DNA of 64,000 bases from Gordonibacter urolithinfaciens (GTDB taxonomy: Bacteria; Actinomycetota; Coriobacteriia; Coriobacteriales; Eggerthellaceae): contig NZ_LT900217.1 in the NCBI RefSeq assembly GCF_900199375.1, positions 744,001 through 808,000 on the forward strand. The letters are read 5' to 3'. Shown piece by piece: positions 51,701 through 60,194 of the stretch; within the stretch, counting starts at the first letter, position 1; every line of letters begins with the position of its first letter. The notes beneath the pieces are model-generated. The model worked only from the letters and a program-made list of their open reading frames with translations, searched no databases and had not been told where the DNA came from. Position numbers and translations under genes: made by a program.

Positions 51701-52465
51701 ATGCGCACGATAGCCATTTCCAACTACAAGGGCGGCGTCGGCAAGACGACGACCGCCGTCAACCTGGCGGCCATCTTCGCCGCCAGGGGCCTTCGGACCC
51801 TGCTCGTCGACCTCGACCCGCAGGCGTCTGCCACCGACTTCTTCGGCCTCTACGACCGCGCCGCCTCCGAGCGCCGCACCTCGGTCGAGCTGCTCTACGG
51901 CGGCGCGCCCGTGGAAGAGGTCGCTTACGCCGCCGGGGAGGGCCTCGACGTGGTGGCCTCGACCATCGACCTCGTCGACCAGAACGAGATGCTCCTGCGC
52001 GAGCAGCGCCTCAAGTTCGCCCTCGACGACGCCTCGGGCTCCTACGACGTCTGCCTCATCGACTGCAGCCCCGTGATGCGCAGGCTCGCCTTCAACGCCT
52101 ACCTCGCCGCAACGGAGGGCGGCATGGTCGTCATCCCCGTGAAGCTCGACTCCACCGTGATGCGCGGCACGGCGCTCACCGTGGAGGCGACGCGCTCCAT
52201 CGCGGACGCTCTGCGCATGCCCACGCCCAGATGGAAGATACTGCGCACCTGCGTGCCCGGCCGCATGACCAACGCCGAGGCCACGGGCGCGGCCGTGCTC
52301 GACGGGTTCTTCCCGGGCGAGCAGTTCGAGACGGTCATCCACGCGAGCAGCAAGGTCTGCGAGGGCAGCTGGCAATGGAAGCCGGTGGCGGCCTTCGAGC
52401 CGGGGAGCCGCCCCGCACGCGACTACGAAGCTCTCGCCGACGAGGTGTCCCGTGAGCTCGCCTAG
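51701..52465 (+). CDS. parA: ParA-family partition ATPase
   Basis: ParA ATPases position DNA or protein complexes; on integrative elements they help maintain the excised form. The 254-residue protein has the deviant Walker A NYKGGVGKTTTAVNLAAIF (about 8-26), LLVDLDPQASATDFFG and CLIDCSPVMRRL (Walker B). It also has FPGEQFETVIHASSKVCEG near the end. The start is ATG after AGAGAGGACGC. ParB overlaps the 3' end by 14 bases, so they form one operon. Longer open frames upstream are rejected because they cross the palindromes. Confidence 0.93.
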   Translation: MRTIAISNYKGGVGKTTTAVNLAAIFAARGLRTLLVDLDPQASATDFFGLYDRAASERRTSVELLYGGAPVEEVAYAAGEGLDVVASTIDLVDQNEMLLREQRLKFALDDASGSYDVCLIDCSPVMRRLAFNAYLAATEGGMVVIPVKLDSTVMRGTALTVEATRSIADALRMPTPRWKILRTCVPGRMTNAEATGAAVLDGFFPGEQFETVIHASSKVCEGSWQWKPVAAFEPGSRPARDYEALADEVSRELA

Positions 52466-53408
52466 CCAGGTGGCCGCGGGCTTCACCATCACGGGGCTTC
52501 TCGACGGCGCGTCGCGCACCCGCGGGCGCTACCCGGTGTCCGAGATAGCGGTGGCCGACATCGCCGACCACCCGGCGAACGCCGCCTACTCCATGGACCC
52601 AACGGGGATAGCCGAGCTCGCCGAGTCCATACGCGAGGACGGCCTCACCGACCTGCCGCTCGTGCGCAAGGTCGGCGACGGCTCGTGGCAGATGGTCTCC
52701 GGGCACCGGCGCAAGGCCGCCTACGCGCTGCTCGCCAAGGACGACCCCGCCTACGAGAAGATGCCCTGCCGCGTGATAGAGGGCATCGACGACGAGCGGG
52801 CGGTGACGCTGCTCCACGCCGCGAACTACTTCACCCGCGCGCTCACCGTGACCGAGCGCGCCGCAGCGACCGAGGCGCTCAGGGGCGACGCCGTGCGCCT
52901 GCGCTCCGAGGACCCGTCGCTTTCCGGCATGCGCGTCGACGACGTGAAGGCCGCCATCATCGAGCGGCAGACGGGCCGCAAGGTCTCCGGCAAGACCATC
53001 GCGCGCGAGGAGAGGCTTGCCCGCCGCATCGCCGAGGACCTCTCGCCCGAGTGGGCCGCCGAGGCCGACCGCGGCAACCTCAGCGCCGAGGCGGTGCGCA
53101 CGCTCGCGGGCATGCCGAAGGAGCGCCAGGCGGAGATGCACGCCGCGATGGAGCCCTGGCGGCGCACCAAGCGCGAGCTCTCCGACTACGTGAGGAGCGA
53201 GGGCAAGACGCAGGCAGGCCCCGACGGCCGCATCGCGAAGGCCGCGAGGCTCGTCGCCGACTTCCTGGAGAGCCCGCCCGAGAGCCCGAGCCCGGCCGAC
53301 CTCTCGCTGCTGCGGGAGATGGCGCTCATGACCGCGCCCTACACGGATGCGGGCACCGATGCCCGAAAGCGCCGCAGAAGGGCCTCAGGCCCGAAATCCA
53401 GCAAGTAG
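52452..53408 (+). CDS. parB: ParB-like protein
   Basis: The 318-residue protein starts at GTG within parA. It has the ParB N-terminal CTPase/nuclease-like domain: ISIADI-type IAVADIADHPANAAYSMD, then LVRKVGDGSWQMVSGHRRKA (GxRRxxA box) and TERAAATEALRG. A helix-turn-helix middle follows (KVSGKTIAREERLARRIAED). The end is Lys/Arg-rich (ARKRRRRASGPKS). It should bind a centromere-like site. The palindrome GGGACAA-T-TTGTCCC and the GGACAAA palindrome upstream of parA are candidates. Confidence 0.88.
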   Translation: MSSPSQVAAGFTITGLLDGASRTRGRYPVSEIAVADIADHPANAAYSMDPTGIAELAESIREDGLTDLPLVRKVGDGSWQMVSGHRRKAAYALLAKDDPAYEKMPCRVIEGIDDERAVTLLHAANYFTRALTVTERAAATEALRGDAVRLRSEDPSLSGMRVDDVKAAIIERQTGRKVSGKTIAREERLARRIAEDLSPEWAAEADRGNLSAEAVRTLAGMPKERQAEMHAAMEPWRRTKRELSDYVRSEGKTQAGPDGRIAKAARLVADFLESPPESPSPADLSLLREMALMTAPYTDAGTDARKRRRRASGPKSSK

Positions 53409-53618
53409 CCTATGGCGTCCGACATCGCGTCGGGCGTCCATAGCACTTGGGGACCGGGCGGCCTCGGACCCGTCATGCCGCGGGCCGTTCGGGAGCCCGC
53501 TTTCGCGAGGCCCGGTCCCAGAGGCGGCGCCCGAGCCGGGCCGCCGCCTGCGGGGGATCCCCCGCACCCCTAGAGAGACGCGCCCGCCGCGCGGCGGGCC
53601 CGAGGAAAGGAATCCGCC
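53409..53618. other. Candidate transfer origin
   Basis: Gene-free region directly upstream of mobC and relaxase. It has an imperfect hairpin (53410-53443: CTATGGCGTCCGAC ... GTCGGGCGTCCATAG) and arms GGGACCGGGC / GCCCGGTCCC (53450-53459 and 53510-53519). This is typical layout for an oriT next to its relaxosome genes. The nick site is not identified. Confidence 0.5.
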
Positions 53619-54065
53619 ATGGAAGAGGAAGCCGGCGCCGCCAAAGGCAAGGAGCGCCGCGTCACGTTCCGCATGGAGGGAGGCGACTACGACGCGCTCT
53701 GCGAGCGGTGCGAGCGTGCCGGCCTCAGCAAGTCGGAGTACCTGCGCTACCTCGTTCGCATACCGCTGTCGACGGAGGCCAACGCGGGAGACGAGCACCG
53801 CATACTCGTGGACCGCAGAGCCCTGTGGGCGATGTCGCGAGAGCTCACGAAGTGGGGCTACCACTACAACCAGGCCGTGCACGCGATGAACCTCATCAAC
53901 TTCCACGCCCGCCACGGGCACGTCGACCGCGACCTCGTCGCGGATAGCATCCCGACGATCGAGCGCGAGCTCGCCGACGTGAACGCCGCGGCCCGAGAGA
54001 TGGCGGCGGAGCTCGGTCGCATCGGCGCCGACTCGCTCGTGGAGGGCTCGCCATGCCGATCCTGA
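53619..54065 (+). CDS. MobC-like relaxosome protein
   Basis: The 148-residue protein has KERRVTFRMEGGDYDALCER then CERAGLSKSEYLRYLV, a ribbon-helix-helix, and WAMSRELTKWGYHYNQAVHA with MNLINFHARHGHVDRDLVAD, the bMobC core. Such proteins bind oriT and help the relaxase. GAAAGGA precedes the ATG. Its last codons overlap the relaxase start by 13 bases. Confidence 0.85.
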   Translation: MEEEAGAAKGKERRVTFRMEGGDYDALCERCERAGLSKSEYLRYLVRIPLSTEANAGDEHRILVDRRALWAMSRELTKWGYHYNQAVHAMNLINFHARHGHVDRDLVADSIPTIERELADVNAAAREMAAELGRIGADSLVEGSPCRS

Positions 54066-55324
54066 AGCCGATAAGCGGCCACGGCTCGACGGGCGGCATC
54101 CGCCGCTACCTCGAGAAGGGAGGCCGCGCCCTGGCGCGCGACCTGTTCAACCTGAGCTACGACGAGCGCGACGCCGGCGCGCTGGGGGAAGACGCCAAGG
54201 AGGCCTGCGCCTGGGACGCCGAGATGGACGCCACGCGCGCCGCGTTCGGCACGGACGCACCCTGGAGGGGCAAGCCCGCGCGCACGTTCAAGCACTTCGT
54301 GCTCTCGCCGGACCCCGGCGACGACATCGACCTGGCGACGCTGCGCGAGCTCGCGTGCTCGTGGGCGCTCAGGCACTTCGACGACCACGAGATCGCCATC
54401 GTCTACCACGACGACAACGCCCGCGGCATACCGCACGCGCACATCGTCGTGAACAACGCCAACCTCCGCACCGGCTACCGCATGCAGACCCAGCACCCCG
54501 AGGACCTCAACCGAGACCTGCAGGACATGGCGCGCGAGCGCGGGCTGTCGGGGCTCTCCAACGACCGGGCGCCCGAATCTCCGTCGAAGGCGCGCGGGCG
54601 GGCAGGTGCGGGCGGGCCCAGGAGCCGCAGGAGCGTCTACCTGGGCCGGGCCGAGAAGGAGATCATGCGCTCGGGCGGCTACTCGTGGGTCGGCGACATC
54701 CGCGCCCGCGTCGCGCTCGCCAAGACCACGGCGCGCGACGAGGCGGAGTTCTTCGGCATCCTCGACGCCCTGGGCGTGCACGTCGCCGACAACTCGGCCA
54801 AGGCGCGGCGGGACGACTGGGTGTTCAGCCTGGCGGAGGAACCGTCCAAGAAGGTAACCGGCGAGCGCCTGGGGTTCGTCTACGGCAAGGAGATGCTGCG
54901 CCGGCGCTTCGAGCGCGAAGGCGCCTACCGCCCCACGGACGCGAGCGCCGCGCGGATCCGCGAGGCCGCCGAGCGAGCCCTCGAGCTCAACGACCTCTCG
55001 GAGCTGAGCAGGCTCTCCTCGGCGCTCGAGACGTGCGCGAAGTTCGACGTCGAGTCCATCGAGGAGTTCGGGCTCAGGATGGCGACGCTCGAGCGGCGCG
55101 GCCAGGCGGGCGGCGAGGGATACCGTCGCCTCGAGGCCGCCCGCGCCTACATGGCCGAGAACGGGCTCATGCCGCTCAAGACCCGCTACGGGGACGGTGA
55201 AGGGCGCGACGATGCCAGCGGCAATTCGCGCCAGTGCCACCGAGCGGACGAGCAACAGCGCATCCTCGCCGCCGAGCGGCAGCGGGCCCAGCAGGACCAG
55301 CGCAGGGAGAGGGGCCGGAGATGA
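54053..55324 (+). CDS. Relaxase, MobA/VirD2-like
   Basis: The relaxase nicks oriT and pilots the strand in conjugation. The 423-residue protein has an N-terminal Tyr region (SGHGSTGGIRRYLEKGG, about 8-24), then FKHFVLSPDPGDD and DNARGIPHAHIVVNNANLRT, the HxH metal site (about residue 128). The C-terminal half is helical and basic (RSRRSVYLGRAEKEIM) and ends in a Gln-rich DRRRGRR-like tail. It overlaps the mobC-like gene and its stop overlaps the next ATG (ATGA), so all are coupled. Confidence 0.88.
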   Translation: MPILKPISGHGSTGGIRRYLEKGGRALARDLFNLSYDERDAGALGEDAKEACAWDAEMDATRAAFGTDAPWRGKPARTFKHFVLSPDPGDDIDLATLRELACSWALRHFDDHEIAIVYHDDNARGIPHAHIVVNNANLRTGYRMQTQHPEDLNRDLQDMARERGLSGLSNDRAPESPSKARGRAGAGGPRSRRSVYLGRAEKEIMRSGGYSWVGDIRARVALAKTTARDEAEFFGILDALGVHVADNSAKARRDDWVFSLAEEPSKKVTGERLGFVYGKEMLRRRFEREGAYRPTDASAARIREAAERALELNDLSELSRLSSALETCAKFDVESIEEFGLRMATLERRGQAGGEGYRRLEAARAYMAENGLMPLKTRYGDGEGRDDASGNSRQCHRADEQQRILAAERQRAQQDQRRERGRR

Positions 55325-55875
55325 TGGTGAGGATAGAGTACGAGGGCGGCAGGACGACGCTGTTCGACACGCTCTCGTTCACGGAGGGGTCGCCGTTCTC
55401 CGGCGCGAACATGCTCACGGAGTTCGAGCTCGAGATGCGGGAGGAGCCCGAGAAGGGGCTCTGGCTCACGGCGAACTGGCACCAGGTGCGCGACGACTGG
55501 CGCGCCGACGCGCCCGCGGACGGGATACCGGCCGCGCGCAGGTCCCGTGGCTGGCGCTTCATGCTGGCCTCGGAGGCCGAGCTGGGGCGAGCCCGCCGCG
55601 TCCTGCTCGACGGCGACGAGGCGTTCGCCCGGGTGCGGGGCTTCCTGTGCGACGCGGCCGCGATCGGCGCCTGCTACCGCGAGCACGTGGGCCCTCCCTC
55701 AAAACCGCTGAAATCGCAGATAAGGGACCTGCAGCGCGCTCTGGGGAGGGCAGAGGTCCCGGGCGTGCCCGACGAGCTGGCGAGGCTGCTCGCGCAAGAG
55801 AAGGAGGAGGGCGCCGACGAGGGCGCCCGCAAGGTCAAGGAAGATTGGGGTGACGTCGATGAAGAGGCTTGGTAG
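55321..55875 (+). CDS. Hypothetical protein coupled to the relaxase
   Basis: The 184-residue protein starts MMVRIEYEGGRTTLFDTLSF, continues with a beta-rich part to about residue 120, and ends in an acidic helical tail (ARLLAQEKEEGADEGARKVK). ATGA overlap with the relaxase. No family is recognised. It is probably an element-specific accessory of transfer. Confidence 0.7.
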   Translation: MMVRIEYEGGRTTLFDTLSFTEGSPFSGANMLTEFELEMREEPEKGLWLTANWHQVRDDWRADAPADGIPAARRSRGWRFMLASEAELGRARRVLLDGDEAFARVRGFLCDAAAIGACYREHVGPPSKPLKSQIRDLQRALGRAEVPGVPDELARLLAQEKEEGADEGARKVKEDWGDVDEEAW

Positions 55876-55954
55876 GTTCCTCATGGCGGCGCTTAAGGTC
55901 ACGCTGGGCTTTTTCGTCTGGCTGTTCCGTGCCGTGTTCAAGTGGGTGATGTGA
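55859..55954 (+). CDS. 31-residue basic membrane peptide
   Basis: ATG at 55859 (inside the previous gene) to TGA at 55954. The peptide MKRLGRFLMAALKVTLGFFV continues WLFRAVFKWVM: a basic start and one hydrophobic helix. It has GGGGTG upstream. Overlap with the preceding gene suggests translation coupling. Short conserved peptides of this type are easily missed. Confidence 0.5.
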   Translation: MKRLGRFLMAALKVTLGFFVWLFRAVFKWVM

Positions 55955-55956
55955 GA

Positions 55957-55980
55957 AGAGGCGGGCAATTGCCCGCCTCT
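55957..55980. terminator. Bidirectional terminator
   Basis: Perfect self-complementary arms AGAGGCGGGCAA/TTGCCCGCCTCT, followed by TTTCCG on the + strand, between convergent + and - gene groups. Confidence 0.75.
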
Positions 55981-56009
55981 TTCCGTTGTGCGATTTCGAT
56001 TTCCCACGG

Positions 56010-56105
56010 CTAGTCCCGGTCGTCGTCGCCGGCTGCGCAGCAGGCGTAGGCCGTGAGCGTGAGGAGCCCCATGAGGAGCCCTATTCCGAAGGGCGCGAAT
56101 CCCAT
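56010..56105 (-). CDS. 31-residue membrane peptide after the sortase
   Basis: MGFAPFGIGLLMGLLTLTAY continues ACCAAGDDDRD: one hydrophobic helix with a CC pair and acidic end. GGAGG lies seven bases upstream of the ATG. It begins inside the sortase 3' end, overlapping it by 25 bases. It mirrors the peptide at 55859 in length and position, but is oppositely oriented. Confidence 0.5.
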   Translation of the reverse strand: MGFAPFGIGLLMGLLTLTAYACCAAGDDDRD

Positions 56106-56812
56106 CCTTCCACCTCCTTCGCGTAGACGACGGTGCGCGAGTTGCTCGTCTGGTAGCTGCACGTCACGAAGGCCCAGGCCTGCGCGATGTCCGCCGGCTC
56201 TTCCAGGACGACCTCGCACCGGGACAATTTGTCCCCGAGGTAGGCGGCGAGCTCCGCCGCGTCGGCGAAGTCGGTCCGCTTGCCCTCCGAGCTCGCGTCG
56301 ACCACGTCGGCCGCGAAGACCTTGAGCTCGATCGCCTTCTCGCGGGTGTAGATCCGGATGGTGCGGTGCCCCTCGGCGAAGTCGCGCGACGAGTACTGCG
56401 CGAGCGGCGCGAACATGGTGCCGTCGGACATGTGGTGCCCGTAGACGATGACGAGCGGGCTCTCGGCACCCTGCGCGCACCCGGCATCTATGTAGGGAGC
56501 GCCCCACGCGGATCTTTCGCCGCCGGCGTCGTGCGTGAGGTAGAAGTCGGGCGATTCGGGCCGGCCCTGGACGATCGGGTAGTCGACGGTCGTGCCCGGC
56601 ACGCGCACCCAAGCGACGACGGAGGCGGGAAGGGCGTCCCAGTCGATGCCGCCTCCCGTCTCTTGAGCCTCCATTGTCGCGTCCTCTTCCGCAGTAGGCA
56701 CCTCGTGCACCTCGTAAGGGTTCCTCTCGGACAGCGGCAGGACGGCGAGCGCCCCCATCGCCAGCAACGCCACGGCAATGGCGAGCGCCGTGGCGGCTTT
56801 CCCTTTGTTCAT
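56081..56812 (-). CDS. srtB: Class B sortase
   Basis: Sortases join LPXTG-like proteins to the cell wall. The 243-residue protein has an N-terminal membrane anchor (TALAIAVALLAMGALAVLPL) and the class B pattern: DYPIVQGRPESPDFYLTHDA, VIVYGHHMSDGTMFAPL (catalytic His), FVTCSYQTSNSRTVVYA (catalytic Cys and Arg). GGGAGGAC precedes the ATG. It follows the adhesin gene and should anchor it. A GGGACAATTTGTCCC palindrome lies within it (56221-56235). Confidence 0.92.
   Translation of the reverse strand: MNKGKAATALAIAVALLAMGALAVLPLSERNPYEVHEVPTAEEDATMEAQETGGGIDWDALPASVVAWVRVPGTTVDYPIVQGRPESPDFYLTHDAGGERSAWGAPYIDAGCAQGAESPLVIVYGHHMSDGTMFAPLAQYSSRDFAEGHRTIRIYTREKAIELKVFAADVVDASSEGKRTDFADAAELAAYLGDKLSRCEVVLEEPADIAQAWAFVTCSYQTSNSRTVVYAKEVEGWDSRPSE
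56221..56235. repeat. 15-base palindrome, first copy
   Basis: GGGACAA-T-TTGTCCC, with the following CGAG also shared with the second copy at 63307-63321. It lies in the sortase gene at the codons for GDKL. Confidence 0.6.
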
Positions 56813-56884
56813 GTCCTCCCCCGTTCGCAGGGGAGGCCCCGGGCGAGCGCCCAGGGCCTCCGGTTCGGTATCGATGCGGCGCCG

Positions 56885-59614
56885 CTACTCTTCCGGCTCT
56901 TCGTCTGCCGCGTCCTTGCTTGCGCCGGCCGTCTTGCGCTTGCGGTACGCGAGCGCCCCGCCCGCACCCGCCGCAGCTGCCAGAGCGATGCCCGCGGCCA
57001 CGGCGTAGCCGGTGCCGTCGGGGGCGTCGGCCCCGGTCTTGGCGTAGGGCTCCTCGGGGACCTCGGGCGTGCCGGGGTTGTCCACGACGACGCTCTGCTC
57101 GGCGGAGTCGATGTCCTCGTGGGCCGCCACGACGTTGCCGGCGGAGTCCAGGACCTTCTCGAAGACGACGAGCTCGTCTCCCTCGGCCAGGCCCTCGGTG
57201 TCGAACTCGAAGGTCACCTCGACGGTGCCGGAGGGTGCCTCGGGCTCGAAGGGCGTGCGCGCGGTCACCTCGTTGCCGTCCTTGTCGAGGAACGGCTCTC
57301 CGGTGCCCTTGTCCATGAGCGTGCCCACGGCGATGTAGGTCTCGCCGGGGACGAGGCCCTTGTAGGCCACCGTGTCGATGACCTTGGCCTTGCCGGCCTC
57401 GATGACCTGGTCGCCGTCGGCGGCGTCGGCCGCCTGCGTGCCCACCTCGACGGCGACGTGGACTGTCTGGCCCTCGTCGGAGAGGTCCGCGTGCGACGCC
57501 ACCTCGGCCTCGTCCTTGCGTAGGCTCTCGAACGCGACCAGGTCGCGGCCGCCGAGCAGGCTCGCGTCGAAGGCGATCTCGACGTCCTGGCTGCCGGTCG
57601 AGAGCGCGGGGGCGAACTCGGCCTTGGCCTCCACGGGCACGCCCGAGGCGTCGGCCACGGGCTCGCCGGTCGCCTTGTCGACGAGGGTGGCCGAGAGCTC
57701 GTACTCCTCGCCGGCCTTCAGGCCCTCGTAGGCGACGGTGTCGACGACCTTGGCCTCGGCGTCGGCCGAGACGTCCTTGTCGCCGTCCGCCCCGTCCTTT
57801 GCCGTGGTGGAGATGCGCGGGCCCTCCTGGTCGTCGAGGCCCATCCACACGGCCTTCGCGACCGTCGAGTCGCGATCGACCCAGAAGCTCCTCGTGATGA
57901 GCTCGAGGCCCTCGTTGGCATCGCAGCGCAGCTCGGTCATGGTGTAGGCGCCGTACGGCAGGGCCGCCAGCGAGTCGTCGACCGGCGCCGAGGAGCCGTC
58001 CTCGCCGAGCGAGAACCAGATGCCGGCCTTCGGGTCCATTTCGGCGGGCTCGATCGGACCCTCATGGCCGAGCAGGGCGTCGTTGGCGTTGGTGTCCCTC
58101 GAGTGCCTGTTCCAGCTGCTCGCGGTCGACGCGTCGCCGTTGCGGTCCGTGACCAGCACGTGAGTCTCGCCGGTGGCCGCGTTCTCGATGGCGAACGGGA
58201 CCATGAGGCCGGCGTTGTCGGACTCGCTCTTCTTGGAGAGCTCGAGGTCGTTGCGCACCACCTGGTCGCGGAACTCGAGCGCGGCGCCGTCCGCGGAGGC
58301 GCTCACGATCTCGCCGCCGGTGCGGACCTCGAAGGTGCGGGGCTCGCCGTCGGTCAGCAGGTAGCTCCCGTTCGTCGCCGTCTCCCGCACGTCGTAGGTC
58401 CCGTACGGCAGTGCGTCGGCCGCGGTCTGCGCGGTGTAGGCGCCGGCCTCGTCGTTCCATGCGGTGGTCAGCGTGGCCACGGCTTCGCCCGGCTCGCGCC
58501 ATTCGCCGTCAACGAGGACCTTGTGCGCCGAGCGGTTCGTGACGGTGAACTCGATCCCGTCGAGGCCGGGGTGCTCGCCAGGCGCCTCCTTGTGGCCGCT
58601 GCCCGCGAGCGCCTCGGACGCCTGCAGCTCCTTGTCGGACTTGGTCACCTGCACGCCGCCGCGGAAGACCTCGTCGGTCACGGGGTCGCCCGTGAGGTCG
58701 CGCATCTCGTCGGCCTTCACGGTGAACGTGACGGAGGCGTCGCTGGCGTCGTAGCCCTCGGGCGCGCCGGACTCGACGATGCGGTAATTGCCCGCGGGGA
58801 GGGTGTCGGCGCCGGTCGCGGCGACGTGCGACCCGTCCTCGGGCGCGGTCTTTATCGTGGCGCATACCTCGCCGTCGGCGTAGTACTTGCCGCCGACCAG
58901 CACGTAGCGGCCGGTCTCGTTAACGACGGAGAAGCTCGCGCCGTCGAGCGAGGCGTCGCCCTGGGGCTCCGCGCCCGCCTCGGAGTCCGTTTTGGCGACC
59001 TTGACTCCGCCCGTGGACCAGCTGAAGCTCACGAGCGTCTGAGAGCCGCCGCCGGTCCTGACGCAGAATGCCTCGAACCCGGCGGATACCTTGCCGGCGC
59101 CCGCCTTCATCTTGGCGAAGGTCCCGCCGATCAGCTCGGATTTCGCCCAGGAGGCGAACTCGGCGCTCGTGCCGTGCGTGGCAGCCGACTCGGACCCAGA
59201 GTAGGCGTAGGCGATGAGCACATGGCTCGCCGCGGCGTACTTCGCGTCGTCCCAGCCGCCGCCGTCGTACCAGCTGCCCGGGAACATCGACGCGTCGAAG
59301 CCGGGAGAGCCGAACGAGTACCAGATCGCCGCTGTCACGTCGCCGCTCGGCACGGGGCTCGTCGAGTAGGAGCCCGGCGCGGGCGTCGGGGACGAGGGCT
59401 CGGCGCAGTAGGCGATGTTCCCGTCGGCGCTCATCCACGTGGTGGCGAAGCCGCCGTAGGGGATCTTGCCGCCGATGGACACGTCTACCGTGCTCGGCGC
59501 GGCGTAGGCGGGCGAGGCCGCCACGGAGGCGAGCAGCGCCCCCGCCGCCAGGATGAGCGCCATGGCGCATCGGAGGAGCTTTTCCTGCAGGGTGCAGTCT
59601 TTCGCTGCGTTCAT
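56885..59614 (-). CDS. LPXTG-type surface adhesin with SpaA/VaFE repeats
   Basis: The 909-residue protein has a signal peptide (LLRCAMALILAAGALLASVA, cleaved near AYAA) and a thioester-domain-like start (ADGNIAYCAEPSSPTPAPGS with Cys about residue 73). Then come SpaA/Cna-B-like domains (about 205-500) and two or more VaFE repeats (KVVDTVAYEGLKAGEEYELS, then KVIDTVAYKGLVPGETYIAV). The end is a sorting signal: PYAKTGADAPDG, a hydrophobic span, RKRKTAG. The YAKTG motif departs from LPXTG. It probably mediates cell or matrix contact during transfer. GGGAGGCGG precedes the ATG; the sortase is downstream. Confidence 0.88.
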   Translation of the reverse strand: MNAAKDCTLQEKLLRCAMALILAAGALLASVAASPAYAAPSTVDVSIGGKIPYGGFATTWMSADGNIAYCAEPSSPTPAPGSYSTSPVPSGDVTAAIWYSFGSPGFDASMFPGSWYDGGGWDDAKYAAASHVLIAYAYSGSESAATHGTSAEFASWAKSELIGGTFAKMKAGAGKVSAGFEAFCVRTGGGSQTLVSFSWSTGGVKVAKTDSEAGAEPQGDASLDGASFSVVNETGRYVLVGGKYYADGEVCATIKTAPEDGSHVAATGADTLPAGNYRIVESGAPEGYDASDASVTFTVKADEMRDLTGDPVTDEVFRGGVQVTKSDKELQASEALAGSGHKEAPGEHPGLDGIEFTVTNRSAHKVLVDGEWREPGEAVATLTTAWNDEAGAYTAQTAADALPYGTYDVRETATNGSYLLTDGEPRTFEVRTGGEIVSASADGAALEFRDQVVRNDLELSKKSESDNAGLMVPFAIENAATGETHVLVTDRNGDASTASSWNRHSRDTNANDALLGHEGPIEPAEMDPKAGIWFSLGEDGSSAPVDDSLAALPYGAYTMTELRCDANEGLELITRSFWVDRDSTVAKAVWMGLDDQEGPRISTTAKDGADGDKDVSADAEAKVVDTVAYEGLKAGEEYELSATLVDKATGEPVADASGVPVEAKAEFAPALSTGSQDVEIAFDASLLGGRDLVAFESLRKDEAEVASHADLSDEGQTVHVAVEVGTQAADAADGDQVIEAGKAKVIDTVAYKGLVPGETYIAVGTLMDKGTGEPFLDKDGNEVTARTPFEPEAPSGTVEVTFEFDTEGLAEGDELVVFEKVLDSAGNVVAAHEDIDSAEQSVVVDNPGTPEVPEEPYAKTGADAPDGTGYAVAAGIALAAAAGAGGALAYRKRKTAGASKDAADEEPEE

Positions 59615-59626
59615 CTTTCCGCCTCC

Positions 59627-60085
59627 CTATCTCTCGACGCTTCGCTGTGCGCGGGGCGCCTCGTGCTCGGCGGCGCGGCTCGCCTGGCGGGCGTGCTCGG
59701 CGCGCTCCGCGAGGTAGCGCGAGCGCCCTGCGTCAACGGCCTCCTTGAGCTGCGCGGGCATGACCTTCACGGTGTCCTTGACCGCGCGGCCGTCCTCGTC
59801 GAGCTCGGGCTGGCCGTCCGGGCCCATCACCGTCTTCCTCAGCCACACCTCGCGGTTCGCGAGCAGCGGTATGTCCCGGAAGTCGGCCCCCTTGAAGCGG
59901 CTCTCGTTCACGAACATGGGGCTGAACTCGTAGCCTCCCACGTCCACGCCGTCGACGACGGTGCCCTTGGGAAGGGTCGCCGAGTTGAAGGTCCTGGTCT
60001 CGCCGGTCGCGCGGTCGGTGTACTCGATGCCCTCGCGCACGAAGCTCTTGTGCAGCGAGAGGTACACGTTCTTCCTCTCTTCCAT
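59627..60085 (-). CDS. Conserved hypothetical protein of the element
   Basis: The 152-residue protein starts MEERKNVYLSLHKSFVREGI and has EYTDRATGETRTFNSATLPK, then GYEFSPMFVNESRFKGADFR, and a helical basic end (LAERAEHARQASRAAEHEAP). No known family, no membrane segments. AAAAGGAGGAAAG precedes the ATG. It sits between the VirB6-like gene and the adhesin in the transfer operon. Confidence 0.7.
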   Translation of the reverse strand: MEERKNVYLSLHKSFVREGIEYTDRATGETRTFNSATLPKGTVVDGVDVGGYEFSPMFVNESRFKGADFRDIPLLANREVWLRKTVMGPDGQPELDEDGRAVKDTVKVMPAQLKEAVDAGRSRYLAERAEHARQASRAAEHEAPRAQRSVER

Positions 60086-60194
60086 GTCTTTCCTCCTTTT
60101 CGTTTTCAATCGGTCCTTGTCTTCATCCGCCGGGACGCGTGCCCCGGCGCGGTGCCCCTATCTCATGGCGACCGCCCCCTTCCTCGCTTTTCCG

